From positions 1 to 64,000 of the forward strand of contig JANQQK010000087.1 of NCBI GenBank assembly GCA_028289375.1: a stretch of 64,000 bases of DNA, written 5' to 3'. The notes under the pieces are model-generated. The model was not told where the DNA came from. It saw only the letters and a list, made by a program, of their open reading frames with translations, and did no database searches. A program made the position numbers and the translations under genes. This DNA is from Phycisphaerae bacterium (GTDB lineage: Bacteria > Planctomycetota > Phycisphaerae > UBA1845). Below are positions 18,546-28,240 of this stretch, one piece after another. Each line of letters opens with the position of its first letter. Position 1 is the stretch's first letter.

Positions 18546-19490
18546 ATGCGGAACATTCTGATCGTTCTTTCAGGAGTGGCGATATTCGTCACTCCTTTTT
18601 TGTTGGGCGGGAGTTCGTCGGCGCCGGCGCGGGTCGATTGGGGTGTGTATCAGATTTACTGGGGTCTTCAGCGGTTCGAAGGGGCGCTCAGGCAGTCGTT
18701 GGAGCCGTTGGCATCGAAGCCCGACTACGTGATGTTTTATCGCGATCTTGGTCGGCCTTATCCGCGCAAAGGAAACCGCGTCATTCGTGACGTCGGGGCG
18801 ACGCCGATCATCTCGCTGGAGCTGTGGTTCTGGGGCGATGGGAAAACGAAGTACCTTCCGAAGATCGTGGCTGGAGAGTTCGATGCGTTCTTTCGAAAGT
18901 GGGCGGAGGACGCCAAAGCCGACGGTGGCCGCGTGTTGCTGCGGTTCGGGTTTGAGTTCAATGGCGACTGGTTCAGCTGGGGCGGTGATCCGGAAACGTT
19001 CGTGAAGGCGTGGCGACGGGTGCGGGGCATTTTCAAGGACGTTGGTGCAGAGAACGTTGAGTGGGTCTGGTGTCCGAACATCACGAGTCATCCGAAAGGT
19101 GAATCCAACAGCTTGCATCGCTATTGGCCTGGTGGTGAGCACGTCGATTGGGTTGGCGTGGATGGGTACAACTGGGGCGATGACTATCAGGCGTGGCACA
19201 AGTGGACGTCGTTCGAGCGTTTGTATGACGCGCTGCTGGATGATCTGAAGCGACGCTATCCGGGCAAGCCGATCATGATCGCGGAGACGGGCAGCCCGGA
19301 GGATGCCGACGTGCCGGGTCGCAAGGCGCGATGGGTGCGGGAGGCGTATGCGTATCTGTCGCGGAAGCCGGCGGTTCGGGCGGTGGTGTGGTTCAACTAC
19401 GACAAGCGTGGTGAGGGGGAGTTGAACTTCCGGGTGGATTCGTCGACCGCGGCGCTTGAGGCGTTCAATCAGACGTTTGCGAAGCCGTGA
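18546..19490 (+). CDS. GH26-like glycoside hydrolase (endo-beta-mannanase-like)
   Basis: The product is about 314 residues with an N-terminal signal or anchor helix (NILIVLSGVAIFVTPFLLGG). The TIM-barrel body resembles family GH26. RFGFEFNGDWFSWG carries the putative acid/base Glu; canonical GH26 has HExNG, so the preceding His is Phe here. MIAETGSPE carries the putative nucleophile Glu. VWCPN and YWPGGEHVDWVGVDGYNW are also family-like. It likely acts outside the cytoplasm on a beta-linked polysaccharide; substrate is not determinable. Starts at TTG 18528 or GTG 18534 are possible; none has a strong ribosome site. It lies close behind rpoD, which may be read-through context only. Confidence 0.75.
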   Translation: MRNILIVLSGVAIFVTPFLLGGSSSAPARVDWGVYQIYWGLQRFEGALRQSLEPLASKPDYVMFYRDLGRPYPRKGNRVIRDVGATPIISLELWFWGDGKTKYLPKIVAGEFDAFFRKWAEDAKADGGRVLLRFGFEFNGDWFSWGGDPETFVKAWRRVRGIFKDVGAENVEWVWCPNITSHPKGESNSLHRYWPGGEHVDWVGVDGYNWGDDYQAWHKWTSFERLYDALLDDLKRRYPGKPIMIAETGSPEDADVPGRKARWVREAYAYLSRKPAVRAVVWFNYDKRGEGELNFRVDSSTAALEAFNQTFAKP

Positions 19491-19502
19491 ATCGTTTGCT
19501 TG

Positions 19503-20609
19503 CTACTCGTTGAAAACAGCGTCAGGGCCGATGAAGGCAAGAATTTCTTCGCGGGACGGCGTCGACGCCATGCTCCGCCAGCCTGCGAGCACAATCCCTG
19601 CGACTTCGGGCAGTCCCGTCAGCTTGATCGGTCCCTCCTTTGTCATGACGTGTGCGATGGTCCTGGCGTTATCTCGATCGAAAGCGGATTCGGTCAGGTA
19701 CAGCGGCGACTGATTTCGGGTCACGAGGCCAACCTGTTGCGACGATGCCAGTCGTTTCCGCCGACTCACGATGATCCCGCCGGGGACGAGCCACCACCGG
19801 GTTGGTGCATTTCGGAACACCGACATGATGAGGATAGGCCAGCCGATCACCGCGGCCACGGCCAGGGCGATGAATATCTGCCAATTCCCGGAGTGGCGAT
19901 AGAGCATGAGCGGCAGGATGATTGCACCGACGATGGTGGAGCCGATGCGGGCGACCTGTTTGAATCGGTCGACCAACGATATGGGTTCTGACTCTGCTTC
20001 TTCCTGATAGCGACGCAATTCGGGGGATTCGCTTGAGAGCATCTCGGAAAACCTCATTGCATCAACGTAATCAGACTGTAGATCAACTGGCTCGAATGGA
20101 GTCTCGGAAAAGCCAATGCGAACGCTGCGGGTCTGTTTCCTGGGGCGGCGTACGCAGTAAATGACCGTGTTGGGTTGGCAGTGGACGAGGATCTTCAGTC
20201 TCTTCGCATTGGCTCGAAACGCGAGGAAGAACGTCAGTTCAATGAGTCGATGAGGCAACCTGCGAACAGCATCGGTGTGCTGGCTGACGCGTTGCAGTCG
20301 TCCGTACCGACGCCGGTGGAAGATCCGCAAACAATACGCGTTGAGTGCATCTGCGTTTGCTGCGGATACCAGAAAGGTTGGGACTACTGCTGCGATTAGG
20401 GAGACGGTGACATCAAGTGCCGACACAGTCTCGGGAAGATTGAACAGTTTCCTCGTGTAGAGGATCGAGAGCATCATGGCTGCGTACGATGCGACCCACG
20501 TGAAGAATGCCGAGATGGCGACCATCAAGAGAACGATGATGCGTGCGTGATGGCGGCGCGGATATATGAAGTGGGTGCGCGGCTGGCTGTCCGCGGGTGG
20601 AGTCTGCAT
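19503..20609 (-). CDS. Integral membrane protein, unknown function
   Basis: The product is about 368 residues from the ATG at 20609 (MQTPPADSQPRTHF). Two hydrophobic segments lie near the N-terminus (IIVLLMVAISAFFTWVASYA, VTVSLIAAVVPTFLVSAA), and another pair around residues 240-285 (GSTIVGAIILPLMLY, QIFIALAVAAVIGWPILIMS). Between and after them are cytoplasmic-looking charged regions. The C-terminal part (WWLVPGGIIVSRRKRLASSQQVGLVTR) has the look of a small beta/PH-like domain. It is convergent with the GH26-like gene, leaving only 12 bases between stops. I recognise no family. Confidence 0.6.
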   Translation of the reverse strand: MQTPPADSQPRTHFIYPRRHHARIIVLLMVAISAFFTWVASYAAMMLSILYTRKLFNLPETVSALDVTVSLIAAVVPTFLVSAANADALNAYCLRIFHRRRYGRLQRVSQHTDAVRRLPHRLIELTFFLAFRANAKRLKILVHCQPNTVIYCVRRPRKQTRSVRIGFSETPFEPVDLQSDYVDAMRFSEMLSSESPELRRYQEEAESEPISLVDRFKQVARIGSTIVGAIILPLMLYRHSGNWQIFIALAVAAVIGWPILIMSVFRNAPTRWWLVPGGIIVSRRKRLASSQQVGLVTRNQSPLYLTESAFDRDNARTIAHVMTKEGPIKLTGLPEVAGIVLAGWRSMASTPSREEILAFIGPDAVFNE

Positions 20610-20735
20610 CCGCCGAATCGTAGCCTTGTTGTCTTGATGGGCAAGTGATGGTGGTAATCGCGCTACGAAGGCTGGAGCGCCGCAACTGAGCGCGAATCGG
20701 CAAGGCACCGCTATTCGGCACAACGATACTCGACG

Positions 20736-22139
20736 TCAACTCGCAACCGGGTCGGCGAGCAGGCCGTAGCGTTTCATCTTCTTGTACAGCGTGGTGCGGT
20801 TGATGTTGAGTTGGTCCGCCGTGGCCTGTCGGCACCATGCGTTGTGTTTGAGGGCGGCTTCGATGACGCGTTGCTCAGGGCCTGCGAGGGCTTCCTTGAG
20901 CGTCATGGGGTTGTACTCGCCTTCGTAGACCGGGTCTTCGTTGGCGGCGTCGAGGATACGCGGGGGAAGATCGCGCGTGTCGATCATGTTCGAACGGGCC
21001 AGTACGACAGCGCGCTCGATGGCGTTTTCCAACTCGCGGACGTTTCCAGGCCAACGGTAGCGCTGCATGGCGTCGAGGGCATCTTCGGTGAAGCCGATGA
21101 TGGTCTTCTTGTTTTCGACGTTGAAGCGTTTCAGGAAGGACTCCGACAGCAGGCGGATGTCGCTGAGGCGTTCGCCGAGCGGTGGCAGTGTGATCGTGAC
21201 GACGTTGATGCGGTAGTAGAGATCCTGCCTGAAGTTGCCCGCAGCCACTTCGGCGTCGAGGTCTTTGTTGGTGGCGAGGATGACACGGACGTCGACCTTC
21301 TCGGTCTTGTTGCTGCCGACGGCTTCAAATTCGCGCTCCTGCAAGACGCGGAGCAGTTTGACCTGCAAGCCGGGTGAGGCTGCGTCGATTTCGTCGAGGA
21401 AGAGCGTGCCGCCGTCGGCGGCCTTGAACTTGCCGGGTTTGTCGGCCACCGCGCCGGTGAAGGCGCCGCGTTTGTGGCCAAAGAGTTCGCTTTCGAGCAG
21501 TGACTCGGGGATGGCACCGCAACTGACTTCGATGAACGGTCCGTCTGCCCGGTCGCTGCGGTGATGGACGACGCGGGCGATCATCGACTTACCGGTGCCC
21601 GACTCTCCCTCGACAAGTACGTTGACGCTCGATGTCGAGACGGCTTCGACGAGGTCGTAGACGCGGAGCATCTTGTAATCGTGGCCTATGACCGCATCGA
21701 GGCCATAGCGTTCATCGAGTTGGCTGCGGAGGGCGGCGCACTGTTTGACGAGTGATCGCTGCTCGGCTGCGCGCTGGACGACGAGGCTGATCTCCTCGTC
21801 CATGATGGGTTTGGTGAGGTAGTCGTAGGCGCCGAGTTTGATGGCTTCGACGGCGGACTCGATGGTGCCGTATCCTGTGATGATGATGACGTTTGTGTCC
21901 GGGCAGCGCTGCTTGACGGTGCGGAGGATCTCGAAGCCATCGGTGTCGGGCATGTTCATGTCGGTGATGACGACGTCGATCTCGTTCTCAGACAAGATGG
22001 CGCTGGCGGCCTCACGGGTATTGGCGCGGTGGATGTTGTAGCCCTCGCGCGTCAGAAACGCGCCGAGCGAATCGACGATGATCGGGTCATCATCGATGAT
22101 GAGGATGTGACCACCTTTGATCTGCTGCTTCGTGCTCAT
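20736..22139 (-). CDS. NtrC-family sigma-54-dependent response regulator
   Basis: This 467-residue response regulator activates sigma-54 promoters. The receiver domain (about 10-122) has the acidic pocket IDDD and phospho-acceptor Asp60 in VVITDMNMP. The AAA+ domain (about 145-385) has Walker A GESGTGKS (178-185) and the sigma-54-contact loop GAFTGA (225-230). Walker B is GGTLFLDEID. A Fis-type helix-turn-helix closes the protein (NAWCRQATADQLNINRTTLY). The ATG overlaps the histidine kinase stop (ATGA), so the pair is translationally coupled. The target genes are not evident in this window. Confidence 0.95.
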   Translation of the reverse strand: MSTKQQIKGGHILIIDDDPIIVDSLGAFLTREGYNIHRANTREAASAILSENEIDVVITDMNMPDTDGFEILRTVKQRCPDTNVIIITGYGTIESAVEAIKLGAYDYLTKPIMDEEISLVVQRAAEQRSLVKQCAALRSQLDERYGLDAVIGHDYKMLRVYDLVEAVSTSSVNVLVEGESGTGKSMIARVVHHRSDRADGPFIEVSCGAIPESLLESELFGHKRGAFTGAVADKPGKFKAADGGTLFLDEIDAASPGLQVKLLRVLQEREFEAVGSNKTEKVDVRVILATNKDLDAEVAAGNFRQDLYYRINVVTITLPPLGERLSDIRLLSESFLKRFNVENKKTIIGFTEDALDAMQRYRWPGNVRELENAIERAVVLARSNMIDTRDLPPRILDAANEDPVYEGEYNPMTLKEALAGPEQRVIEAALKHNAWCRQATADQLNINRTTLYKKMKRYGLLADPVAS

Positions 22140-22888
22140 GTTGCGGACCCTCCGCGATCGGTTGCTTGCTGCTGCGGTTCGACAGGCAGTCGCACGGTGA
22201 CGCAGGCTCCGCCGTCGCGGCGATTGGCGAGTTGAATGTCGCCGCCGAGTGAGACGGTGATGTCGCGACAAATCGACAGTCCAAGTCCGGTGCCGCCGGT
22301 GTTCTGTTTGGTGCTGACGAAGGGTTGGAGGTGGACGGTGGGTTCGTCGCCGAAACCGGGGCCTGTGTCTTCAAAGCGAATGGCAATGTCGAGATTCGTG
22401 GCGACGGTGGTGATGGTGAGTCGACCGCCGTCGGGCATGGCGTCGAGGGCGTTGCGGATCAGGTTCGAGCAGATCTGGAAGATCGGCGTGTCGTGCGTTG
22501 TGGTGATCTGGCCATCGCGATAGTGGGCGGAGATGACGACGTCGCTGCCGGCAGCCGTGTCCTGAAAGATGGCGAGCGCTTCCTCGATAACCTGGCTGAC
22601 GGGGACCCCCTGGGCATCGATGGCACGTTTGCGCGCGTGGCCCAGGACGGTGCGTGAGACATCGATGACGCGGGTGATGGCGTCGGAGGCGCGGTTGAGA
22701 AAGCTGTTGGCGTCGGAGAGATTCTGATCGTCTACGGCTTGCATGGCCAATCGGACGTAGCGCTGTGCGGCGTCGAGCGGGTTGTTGATCTCGTGGGCAA
22801 TGCGCCCGACGGTTTCGATCGGGACTGCGTTCGAGGACGACGTGTCGTCGGGGCGGACGTTTTTGTTGCGCTTGGTCTTCGTGTTCAT
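22136..22888 (-). CDS. Sensor histidine kinase without a sensor domain
   Basis: This 250-residue kinase is the partner of the NtrC-type regulator downstream. The dimerisation/phosphoacceptor block GRIAHEINNPLDAA has His32. The ATP-binding domain has the N box (CSNLIRNALDAMPDGG), G1 box (EDTGPGFG) and G2 box (GGTGLGLSICRDI). There is no membrane helix, PAS or GAF domain; only about 25 residues precede the H-box, so signal input must come from another protein or a bound partner. The start at 22888 is an ATG; the longer in-frame upstream region looks non-coding. Its stop overlaps the regulator's start. Confidence 0.92.
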   Translation of the reverse strand: MNTKTKRNKNVRPDDTSSSNAVPIETVGRIAHEINNPLDAAQRYVRLAMQAVDDQNLSDANSFLNRASDAITRVIDVSRTVLGHARKRAIDAQGVPVSQVIEEALAIFQDTAAGSDVVISAHYRDGQITTTHDTPIFQICSNLIRNALDAMPDGGRLTITTVATNLDIAIRFEDTGPGFGDEPTVHLQPFVSTKQNTGGTGLGLSICRDITVSLGGDIQLANRRDGGACVTVRLPVEPQQQATDRGGSAT

Positions 22889-23065
22889 CGCTCGCAACAC
22901 CGTTGGTTGACTGTGGCGGACATGCCACATGGTTTGTATCGACGCGCGCGGCGTGGTTGCACACCAAATGATGCGTGATTGCAACGAATGTGTTGTTCGT
23001 GTGGAGCTTATCGAGACGTTGGCAATGCTATCGGAATCGCGATCGCCCTATCGGACATGCGCGCG

Positions 23066-24673
23066 TCAGGATAACAATGATTGCCCGTCCATCTCAGGTG
23101 GCTTGCTGATCTTCATGATGTCGAGCATGGTCGGTGCGATGTCGGCGAGTTTGCCGCTGCTGCGCAGAGATCGGCCGATAAACGGTTCGCCGACGCCGAT
23201 GAGTTCGACGTCGTAGGTTGTGTGCGACGTGTGCGGTCCATCCGTGCGGGGGTCGATCATCTGCTCGCAGTTGCCGTGGTCAGCCGTGACAATGAGCGCG
23301 CCGCCGCGTGCCAGCGTGGCATCCACGATGCGCCCCACGCACGTGTCGACGGTTTCAACTGCCTTGATGGCCGCTTCGAGACTGCCCGTGTGGCCAACCA
23401 TGTCACCGTTGGCGAAGTTGACGACGATCACGTCGTACTTGTCCGACTCAATGCGTGCGACGACCTCATCGCAAACGCCGATCGCGGACATCTGCGGTTT
23501 AAGGTCGTACGTTGGGATGTCGCGCGGCGAGGGGATGATCTGCCGGTCTTCACCGGGGAACGGCTCTTCGCGGTAGTCGTTGAAGAAGAACGTCACGTGC
23601 GGGTATTTTTCGGTCTCAGCGCAGCGGAACTGCGTCATGCCGAGGTCGGCGATCAGTTGCCCGAAGATGTTCTTCATCTTTTCGGGTTTGGGCACGATCA
23701 CGCGGACGGGCAAGCCCTTCTCAAACTCGGACATTGTGGCGAAGTAGAGATCGAGCTTGCGGTCGCGTTCAAATCCGTGCAGATCGTCGTTGTGTTCGAA
23801 GGGGAACGTATCGTAGACGAAGGCCTTCGTGAGTTCGCGTGGGCGGTCGCCGCGGTAGTTGAAGAAGATCACGCTGTCGCCGTCCTTGATTCGGGCCAGC
23901 GGCTTGTTTTGGTCGTCGACGATGACGGTCGGTGTGATGAACTCGTCCCCGTGACGCGAGTCGTCCGACGGGTTGTCGTAGTAGTTCTGAAAGGCGTCGG
24001 TGGCAGACTTTGTGTGATGCCCTTTGCCATCGACGAGCATGCGGTAGGCGCGTTCGACACGTCCCCAACGGTTGTCGCGATCCATGGCGTAGAAGCGACC
24101 GATCACCGTGGCGACGCGACCGACACCCAGCTCAGCCATTTTCGCTTCGATTTCCGCGATGACATCGATGCCGCTCTTGGGCGGTGAGTCGCGACCGTCA
24201 CCGAATGCATGCAGGAACACACGCGAACCGTCGAACCCGACCCGCTTGGCCATCTCAAGAATGGCGTACAGGTGTTCGAGCACACTGTGTACGCCGGCGT
24301 CGCTGCAGAGGCCCATAATGTGGACGTGGCCATTGGTTCCCTCGGCGTGCTCGAACGCGCCGCGAAGGACGTCGATGTCGAAGAACGACGCATCGCGAAT
24401 GCGACGGCTGATGCGCATCACCTCCTGGTCGACGATGCGACCCGCGCCGATGTTCTGGTGCCCCACCTCGCTGTTGCCCATGATGCCCTCGGGCAGGCCC
24501 ACCTCCGGACCATGCGTGCAGATCTGCACGTGCGGATAGGTGGCCATCAGTTTGTCGTCGACGGGCGTCTTGCCGAGATGAACGGCGTTGGCGTGATTCC
24601 ATTCAGGGTGAGGATTGGCGCCCCATCCATCGCGGACGATCAGCACCACCGGCCTTGGTCGCTGTGCACTCAT
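23066..24673 (-). CDS. gpmI: 2,3-bisphosphoglycerate-independent phosphoglycerate mutase
   Basis: The enzyme interconverts 3- and 2-phosphoglycerate in glycolysis using two Mn ions and a phosphoserine intermediate. The 535-residue length fits the family. The N-terminal metal Asp is in VRDGWGANP. The catalytic Ser is in MGNSEVGHQN (Ser68). Other family blocks are HIMGLCSDAGVHS, HAFGDGRDSPP, FFNYRGDRPRE, NFANGDMVGHTG and VTADHGNCEQM (C-terminal metal ligands). GGAGA precedes the ATG. It is in the same orientation as the neighbours but is separated from the kinase by 177 bases in which I see no gene. Confidence 0.96.
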   Translation of the reverse strand: MSAQRPRPVVLIVRDGWGANPHPEWNHANAVHLGKTPVDDKLMATYPHVQICTHGPEVGLPEGIMGNSEVGHQNIGAGRIVDQEVMRISRRIRDASFFDIDVLRGAFEHAEGTNGHVHIMGLCSDAGVHSVLEHLYAILEMAKRVGFDGSRVFLHAFGDGRDSPPKSGIDVIAEIEAKMAELGVGRVATVIGRFYAMDRDNRWGRVERAYRMLVDGKGHHTKSATDAFQNYYDNPSDDSRHGDEFITPTVIVDDQNKPLARIKDGDSVIFFNYRGDRPRELTKAFVYDTFPFEHNDDLHGFERDRKLDLYFATMSEFEKGLPVRVIVPKPEKMKNIFGQLIADLGMTQFRCAETEKYPHVTFFFNDYREEPFPGEDRQIIPSPRDIPTYDLKPQMSAIGVCDEVVARIESDKYDVIVVNFANGDMVGHTGSLEAAIKAVETVDTCVGRIVDATLARGGALIVTADHGNCEQMIDPRTDGPHTSHTTYDVELIGVGEPFIGRSLRSSGKLADIAPTMLDIMKISKPPEMDGQSLLS

Positions 24674-24762
24674 CTGGTGTTCTCCGTTGCGTCGGGAACA
24701 TCAGTATCGTGCGTGGTGTGGCTGCGTCAAATCGTGCTAGCTGTTTGCTTGTTGCGTCACGG

Positions 24763-25116
24763 TCACATCGTGGCGGACAGAACGGACTGCACGGCGGCGA
24801 GAATGGCCAGCGTGATGATCAGCATTTTCCATGTGTGGCCGGAACTCTCCGAACCGGCCATGCGCATCAGAGGCGAAGACGCCGGTTCGGCGACGTTGGC
24901 TTGGTGATGGGCTTGTTGAATGAGGTGGCCCGCCTGTACCGCATTGATCCCGAGGCCGGCGGCGTATCGCACGAGTTGGCGGCGACGGTTTCGGTTGAGC
25001 GGGCCGTTGCGCAACTGCTGGATCACCATTTCGCGAAAGATCTGCTGGCGCTCCCAGGCGTCCATTTTCGGACCGATGTTGGTGGCAGCGGTTGACGTTG
25101 CTTCATGATTGGCCAT
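24763..25116 (-). CDS. Small protein with C-terminal membrane helix
   Basis: The 117-residue protein has a strong ribosome site (GGGAGGGAAGTC directly before the ATG). A helical, basic central part (QQIFREMVIQQLRNGPLNRNRRRQLVRYAAGLG) is followed by a single C-terminal hydrophobic helix (MLIITLAILAAVQSVLSATM). The layout suggests a tail-anchored inner-membrane protein with its charged domain in the cytoplasm. It lies between gpmI and an ABC exporter, all on the minus strand. No family recognised. Confidence 0.6.
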   Translation of the reverse strand: MANHEATSTAATNIGPKMDAWERQQIFREMVIQQLRNGPLNRNRRRQLVRYAAGLGINAVQAGHLIQQAHHQANVAEPASSPLMRMAGSESSGHTWKMLIITLAILAAVQSVLSATM

Positions 25117-25195
25117 GACTTCCCTCCCCAGTCAACGATAGGCGCGATGGGTGTCGAAGTCGCCGGAAAGTTTGGTCCGGTAAGGGCGAGGGTGA

Positions 25196-26896
25196 TCAGA
25201 CTTCAAGCCGCTTGAGATGGCGGGCGCCCATCCAGATGGCGGCTGTGCCGGCGACAAGTCCGACGATGCAAACCAGTCCGACAACGAGGAAGACGATCTG
25301 CGGCGCACGTGTGGTGATGCCGGTGTCACCGACCCGGAAGGTCACGAAGCCCATACCTGTGAGCATCGTGCAAATGAGCATGACCGAACTGATGAGATTG
25401 ATCGTCCCGCCGAGTCCGTTGGCGATGCGTGCGGGGTTGCGCTGTTGGAACATGGGCAGTCGCGCGCCGAAACCGACGGCGAACCCGCACAGCCCGTGGC
25501 AGACGCAGAACGTCACAGCCAGGTAGACCAGCGATGCCGTCGTGCTGATCCTCAGCATGTAGGATGCGAGCACCATCACGGCAAACGCCACCCCGCCCGT
25601 GACCACCATCGAGAAGGCATACTTGGCCAGCAGAATCCACGTTCGCGAGATCGGCAGCAGCCCGATGAACCAGAGCTGATGCCCTTCGAGCGAGACCATC
25701 GGGAAGACGAAGCGGCTGGTGAACGTCGCGAGAATGAAACTGATGGCCCCGAGGTTCAGGAAGGGGACGAACGCGCTTAGTCGCGATGACTCGTCCATTT
25801 CGAAACGCGGCGCGTTGAGCAGATACAACGCCATCAGCCCGAAGAGAATGACCAACTGCGACCATTGCAGCGGATCGCGAACGAATGTGCGCATGTCTTT
25901 GGCGGCGATGAGCCGCGCCGACGTTGGCAAGAAGAAGAACAGCTTGCCAGCCAACCCGCCCGACGCCTGCACGACGGACTTGCGCGCCTGCGCGGAGGAA
26001 CCCCGAGCTCGATCGAAGGCGGGGAGGAATCCCCGGGACACGATCGATACCGCCAGCCAGCTCAGGAACAAGCCGTTGGCAAATGTGACGAGCAGGTAGC
26101 ACAGCGCATCTTCCGAACGGTTGTCGATGGCCGCTTCGATGCCGCGGGTGACCCATGTGCTGGGCAGGACGGCGGCTTGAATGAGCGCCATGCGCCCGAA
26201 GAAGCCATCCAGCCATTCATTGCTGACCAGTCCGATGTCGCGTACGGAGCGCATGCCCCAGACTATCACGATGAGAATGGCGATGACGCCGGCGCCGATC
26301 AGCAGCTTGCCGGCACTGCGAGGCAAATAGCGGGCGATGGCCCAGGATGTGAGCAGTCCGATCGCACCGGGGATCGGCACGAAGGCGAGAAAGAACGCGA
26401 TGAACATCGGATAGAATTGCGGCCCCCGATCATCATACGCCCGCGCGATCGCCATCATCAGCGGCAGTCCAAGAAGAATCAGCGACCAACTCGAAAAGAA
26501 GAGGCTTTCGAGGAACTTAAGCGCTACCGTGCTGTCGACGCGCAGGGGCGAACTCAGCAGGTAGTTGGCTTCCTCGTGGGTGAATAGCGTGCCATAGGTC
26601 AAAATCGCGTTGGAGAAGGCAAGCAGCACCAGCAACGCCACAAAGAAGAAGTTGAACAACAGCGGCACCGCGACGACGAACTGCAATTCATTGCGTTGGA
26701 AGTAGCTGAATACCAGCGAGAAAAGTGCATAAAGCGCGAACCAGATGAGAATCATGAACCCGACGGTGGCGAACACTTTCACCGGCGCCTCAATGATCAC
26801 TTCGCGCGCGGTGTTGTACAGCACGCGACACTTCATGCGGGCCAGCGTCGAAACCCCAGCCGGTGCGAATGCGAAGTCATTCTTCGATGGGGGCAT
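25196..26896 (-). CDS. ABC exporter permease
   Basis: The 566-residue integral membrane protein has about twelve hydrophobic segments, typical of putative ABC-2-type exporters. Examples are FMILIWFALYALFSLVFSYF, VPLLFNFFFVALLVLLAFSN and IVFLVVGLVCIVGLVAG. The region HEEANYLLSSPLRV after the first helices is seen in this exporter family. The start at 26896 lies 20 bases inside the end of the ATPase gene on the same strand, so the two are coupled; an ATG at 26833 is an alternative. Together they form a two-gene exporter, substrate unknown. Confidence 0.82.
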   Translation of the reverse strand: MPPSKNDFAFAPAGVSTLARMKCRVLYNTAREVIIEAPVKVFATVGFMILIWFALYALFSLVFSYFQRNELQFVVAVPLLFNFFFVALLVLLAFSNAILTYGTLFTHEEANYLLSSPLRVDSTVALKFLESLFFSSWSLILLGLPLMMAIARAYDDRGPQFYPMFIAFFLAFVPIPGAIGLLTSWAIARYLPRSAGKLLIGAGVIAILIVIVWGMRSVRDIGLVSNEWLDGFFGRMALIQAAVLPSTWVTRGIEAAIDNRSEDALCYLLVTFANGLFLSWLAVSIVSRGFLPAFDRARGSSAQARKSVVQASGGLAGKLFFFLPTSARLIAAKDMRTFVRDPLQWSQLVILFGLMALYLLNAPRFEMDESSRLSAFVPFLNLGAISFILATFTSRFVFPMVSLEGHQLWFIGLLPISRTWILLAKYAFSMVVTGGVAFAVMVLASYMLRISTTASLVYLAVTFCVCHGLCGFAVGFGARLPMFQQRNPARIANGLGGTINLISSVMLICTMLTGMGFVTFRVGDTGITTRAPQIVFLVVGLVCIVGLVAGTAAIWMGARHLKRLEV

Positions 26897-27626
26897 CGGA
26901 CGTCTCGGTCAGTTCGAGGAAGATTTCTTCGAGCGAGTGCTGGCTGGTGGCGGTGTTGCGCAGCTCTTCCAGCGTTCCCACGGCGATCAGGTTGCCCTTG
27001 TTGATGATGCCGATGCGGTCGGCGACGGCTTCGGCCACTTCCAGCGTGTGCGTGCTCATGAAGACGCTGCCGCCGGATCGGGTGATGTCAAGGAACAAGT
27101 CCTTGACGCTCCGCACCGTTCGCGGGTCCAGCCCGACCATCGGCTCGTCGATGATCAGCACCCGTGGCTGATGCAACAACGCCGCCGCCAGCACGACACG
27201 CTGTTTCATGCCGTGTGAATACGTGCCGCCAAGACGATCAACGAAGGGATCGAGATCGAGTTGGCGATTGAGCTTCTCGAGATTCTCATCGCGCTCCTCC
27301 CGTCCCATGCCATACATTTCAGCCACGAAGTAGAGAAACTCCCGTCCGGTCAGCTTCTCATACAGGAACGGTTGGTCGGGCACGTAGGCAAGTTGCGCCT
27401 TGGCCAGCAGGCCGTTCGTGCCCATCAGGTGCCCGCAGACATGGATCGAGCCTTCGTGCGGCGTGAGCAGGCCGGAGATCATCTTGATCGTCGTGGTCTT
27501 GCCCGCGCCGTTGGGTCCCAGAAAGGCGAACAACTCCCCCGGCGGCACGGAGAGCGTCAGTCCATTGACGGCAACTTTCTGACCATATCGCTTTACGACA
27601 CCCTGAATATCGATCGCATCTGCCAT
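26877..27626 (-). CDS. ABC transporter ATP-binding protein
   Basis: This 249-residue nucleotide-binding subunit belongs with the overlapping permease gene. Motifs are Walker A GPNGAGKTTT (near residue 36), Q-loop region LAYVPDQPFLY, signature YSHGMKQRV, Walker B RVLIIDEPMVGLDP and switch His in MSTHTLE. It powers export by ATP hydrolysis at the inner membrane. The gene is first of the pair and is followed without a gap by the permease. The C-terminal tail is acidic. Confidence 0.92.
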   Translation of the reverse strand: MADAIDIQGVVKRYGQKVAVNGLTLSVPPGELFAFLGPNGAGKTTTIKMISGLLTPHEGSIHVCGHLMGTNGLLAKAQLAYVPDQPFLYEKLTGREFLYFVAEMYGMGREERDENLEKLNRQLDLDPFVDRLGGTYSHGMKQRVVLAAALLHQPRVLIIDEPMVGLDPRTVRSVKDLFLDITRSGGSVFMSTHTLEVAEAVADRIGIINKGNLIAVGTLEELRNTATSQHSLEEIFLELTETSDAPIEE

Positions 27627-27688
27627 TGGTCTATTTTCGCCATGCCCGGATGGAAAGGCAAACCGGGGGTGTCACTTGATGATCAGTG

Positions 27689-28240
27689 TCAGGCGTTGTT
27701 CAACTCAATATAGGGGTAATGGTCCGGAGCGTGATCGTCGCCAAGGGCCAACCGTTCGTAGTACGCATCAACACGGGCGTTGAAATCGTTCACGTCGAGT
27801 CCCATGAAGACAGCCTTCCCGCCATGCTCAAGCACGAAATCGAGGTAGGCCCGACTGCTGGATCGCAGGCGGTCGAATCCGCGCGGGTGGTTCAACAGGA
27901 ATTTCAGGTGGGCCGCCCCGGTCTGAATAAGCCCTTGTAAGAACTTTCCCTGCACACCTTTCTTGTCGGTCAGCTGCCAGAGCGCCTCCCAGCTCTCATG
28001 GGCTTCCCACCAATAGCCGTGGTTGTACAGATCGACGCCGAACAGATACTCCTCCGACTGCCGCCACGCGTCGGGAGCATGGTTCGTGGCTTCGGGTTCC
28101 GGTTCGCCGGGCGGGTGGTAACTGTGCCCGTCCGGGTGCGCGGTCGGATGCGGATGCTGCCCCGGGATGAACCGGTACGGCGGGAAGGGAATGTCCGTGT
28201 ATCGGCGGATGGCGAGTTGTTCAACGATGGCGGCGTTCAT
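27689..28240 (-). CDS. DUF309 family protein
   Basis: The product is about 183 residues from the ATG at 28240. The C-terminal two thirds shows the DUF309 pattern: LYNHGYWWEAHESWEALW, then KFLQGLIQTGAAHLK and LDFVLEHGG. The His and Glu residues in the first block are the conserved core of this all-helical family. Function is unknown, although members are sometimes called putative metal-dependent hydrolases. The start overlaps the stop of the nitrilase gene (ATGA), so the two are probably translated together. The upstream in-frame extension reads through the nitrilase gene and is not real. Confidence 0.82.
   Translation of the reverse strand: MNAAIVEQLAIRRYTDIPFPPYRFIPGQHPHPTAHPDGHSYHPPGEPEPEATNHAPDAWRQSEEYLFGVDLYNHGYWWEAHESWEALWQLTDKKGVQGKFLQGLIQTGAAHLKFLLNHPRGFDRLRSSSRAYLDFVLEHGGKAVFMGLDVNDFNARVDAYYERLALGDDHAPDHYPYIELNNA

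Noticed and set aside
23081-24187. 368-codon frame opposite gpmI
   Set aside because: It is fully antisense to gpmI, whose motifs are complete from end to end.
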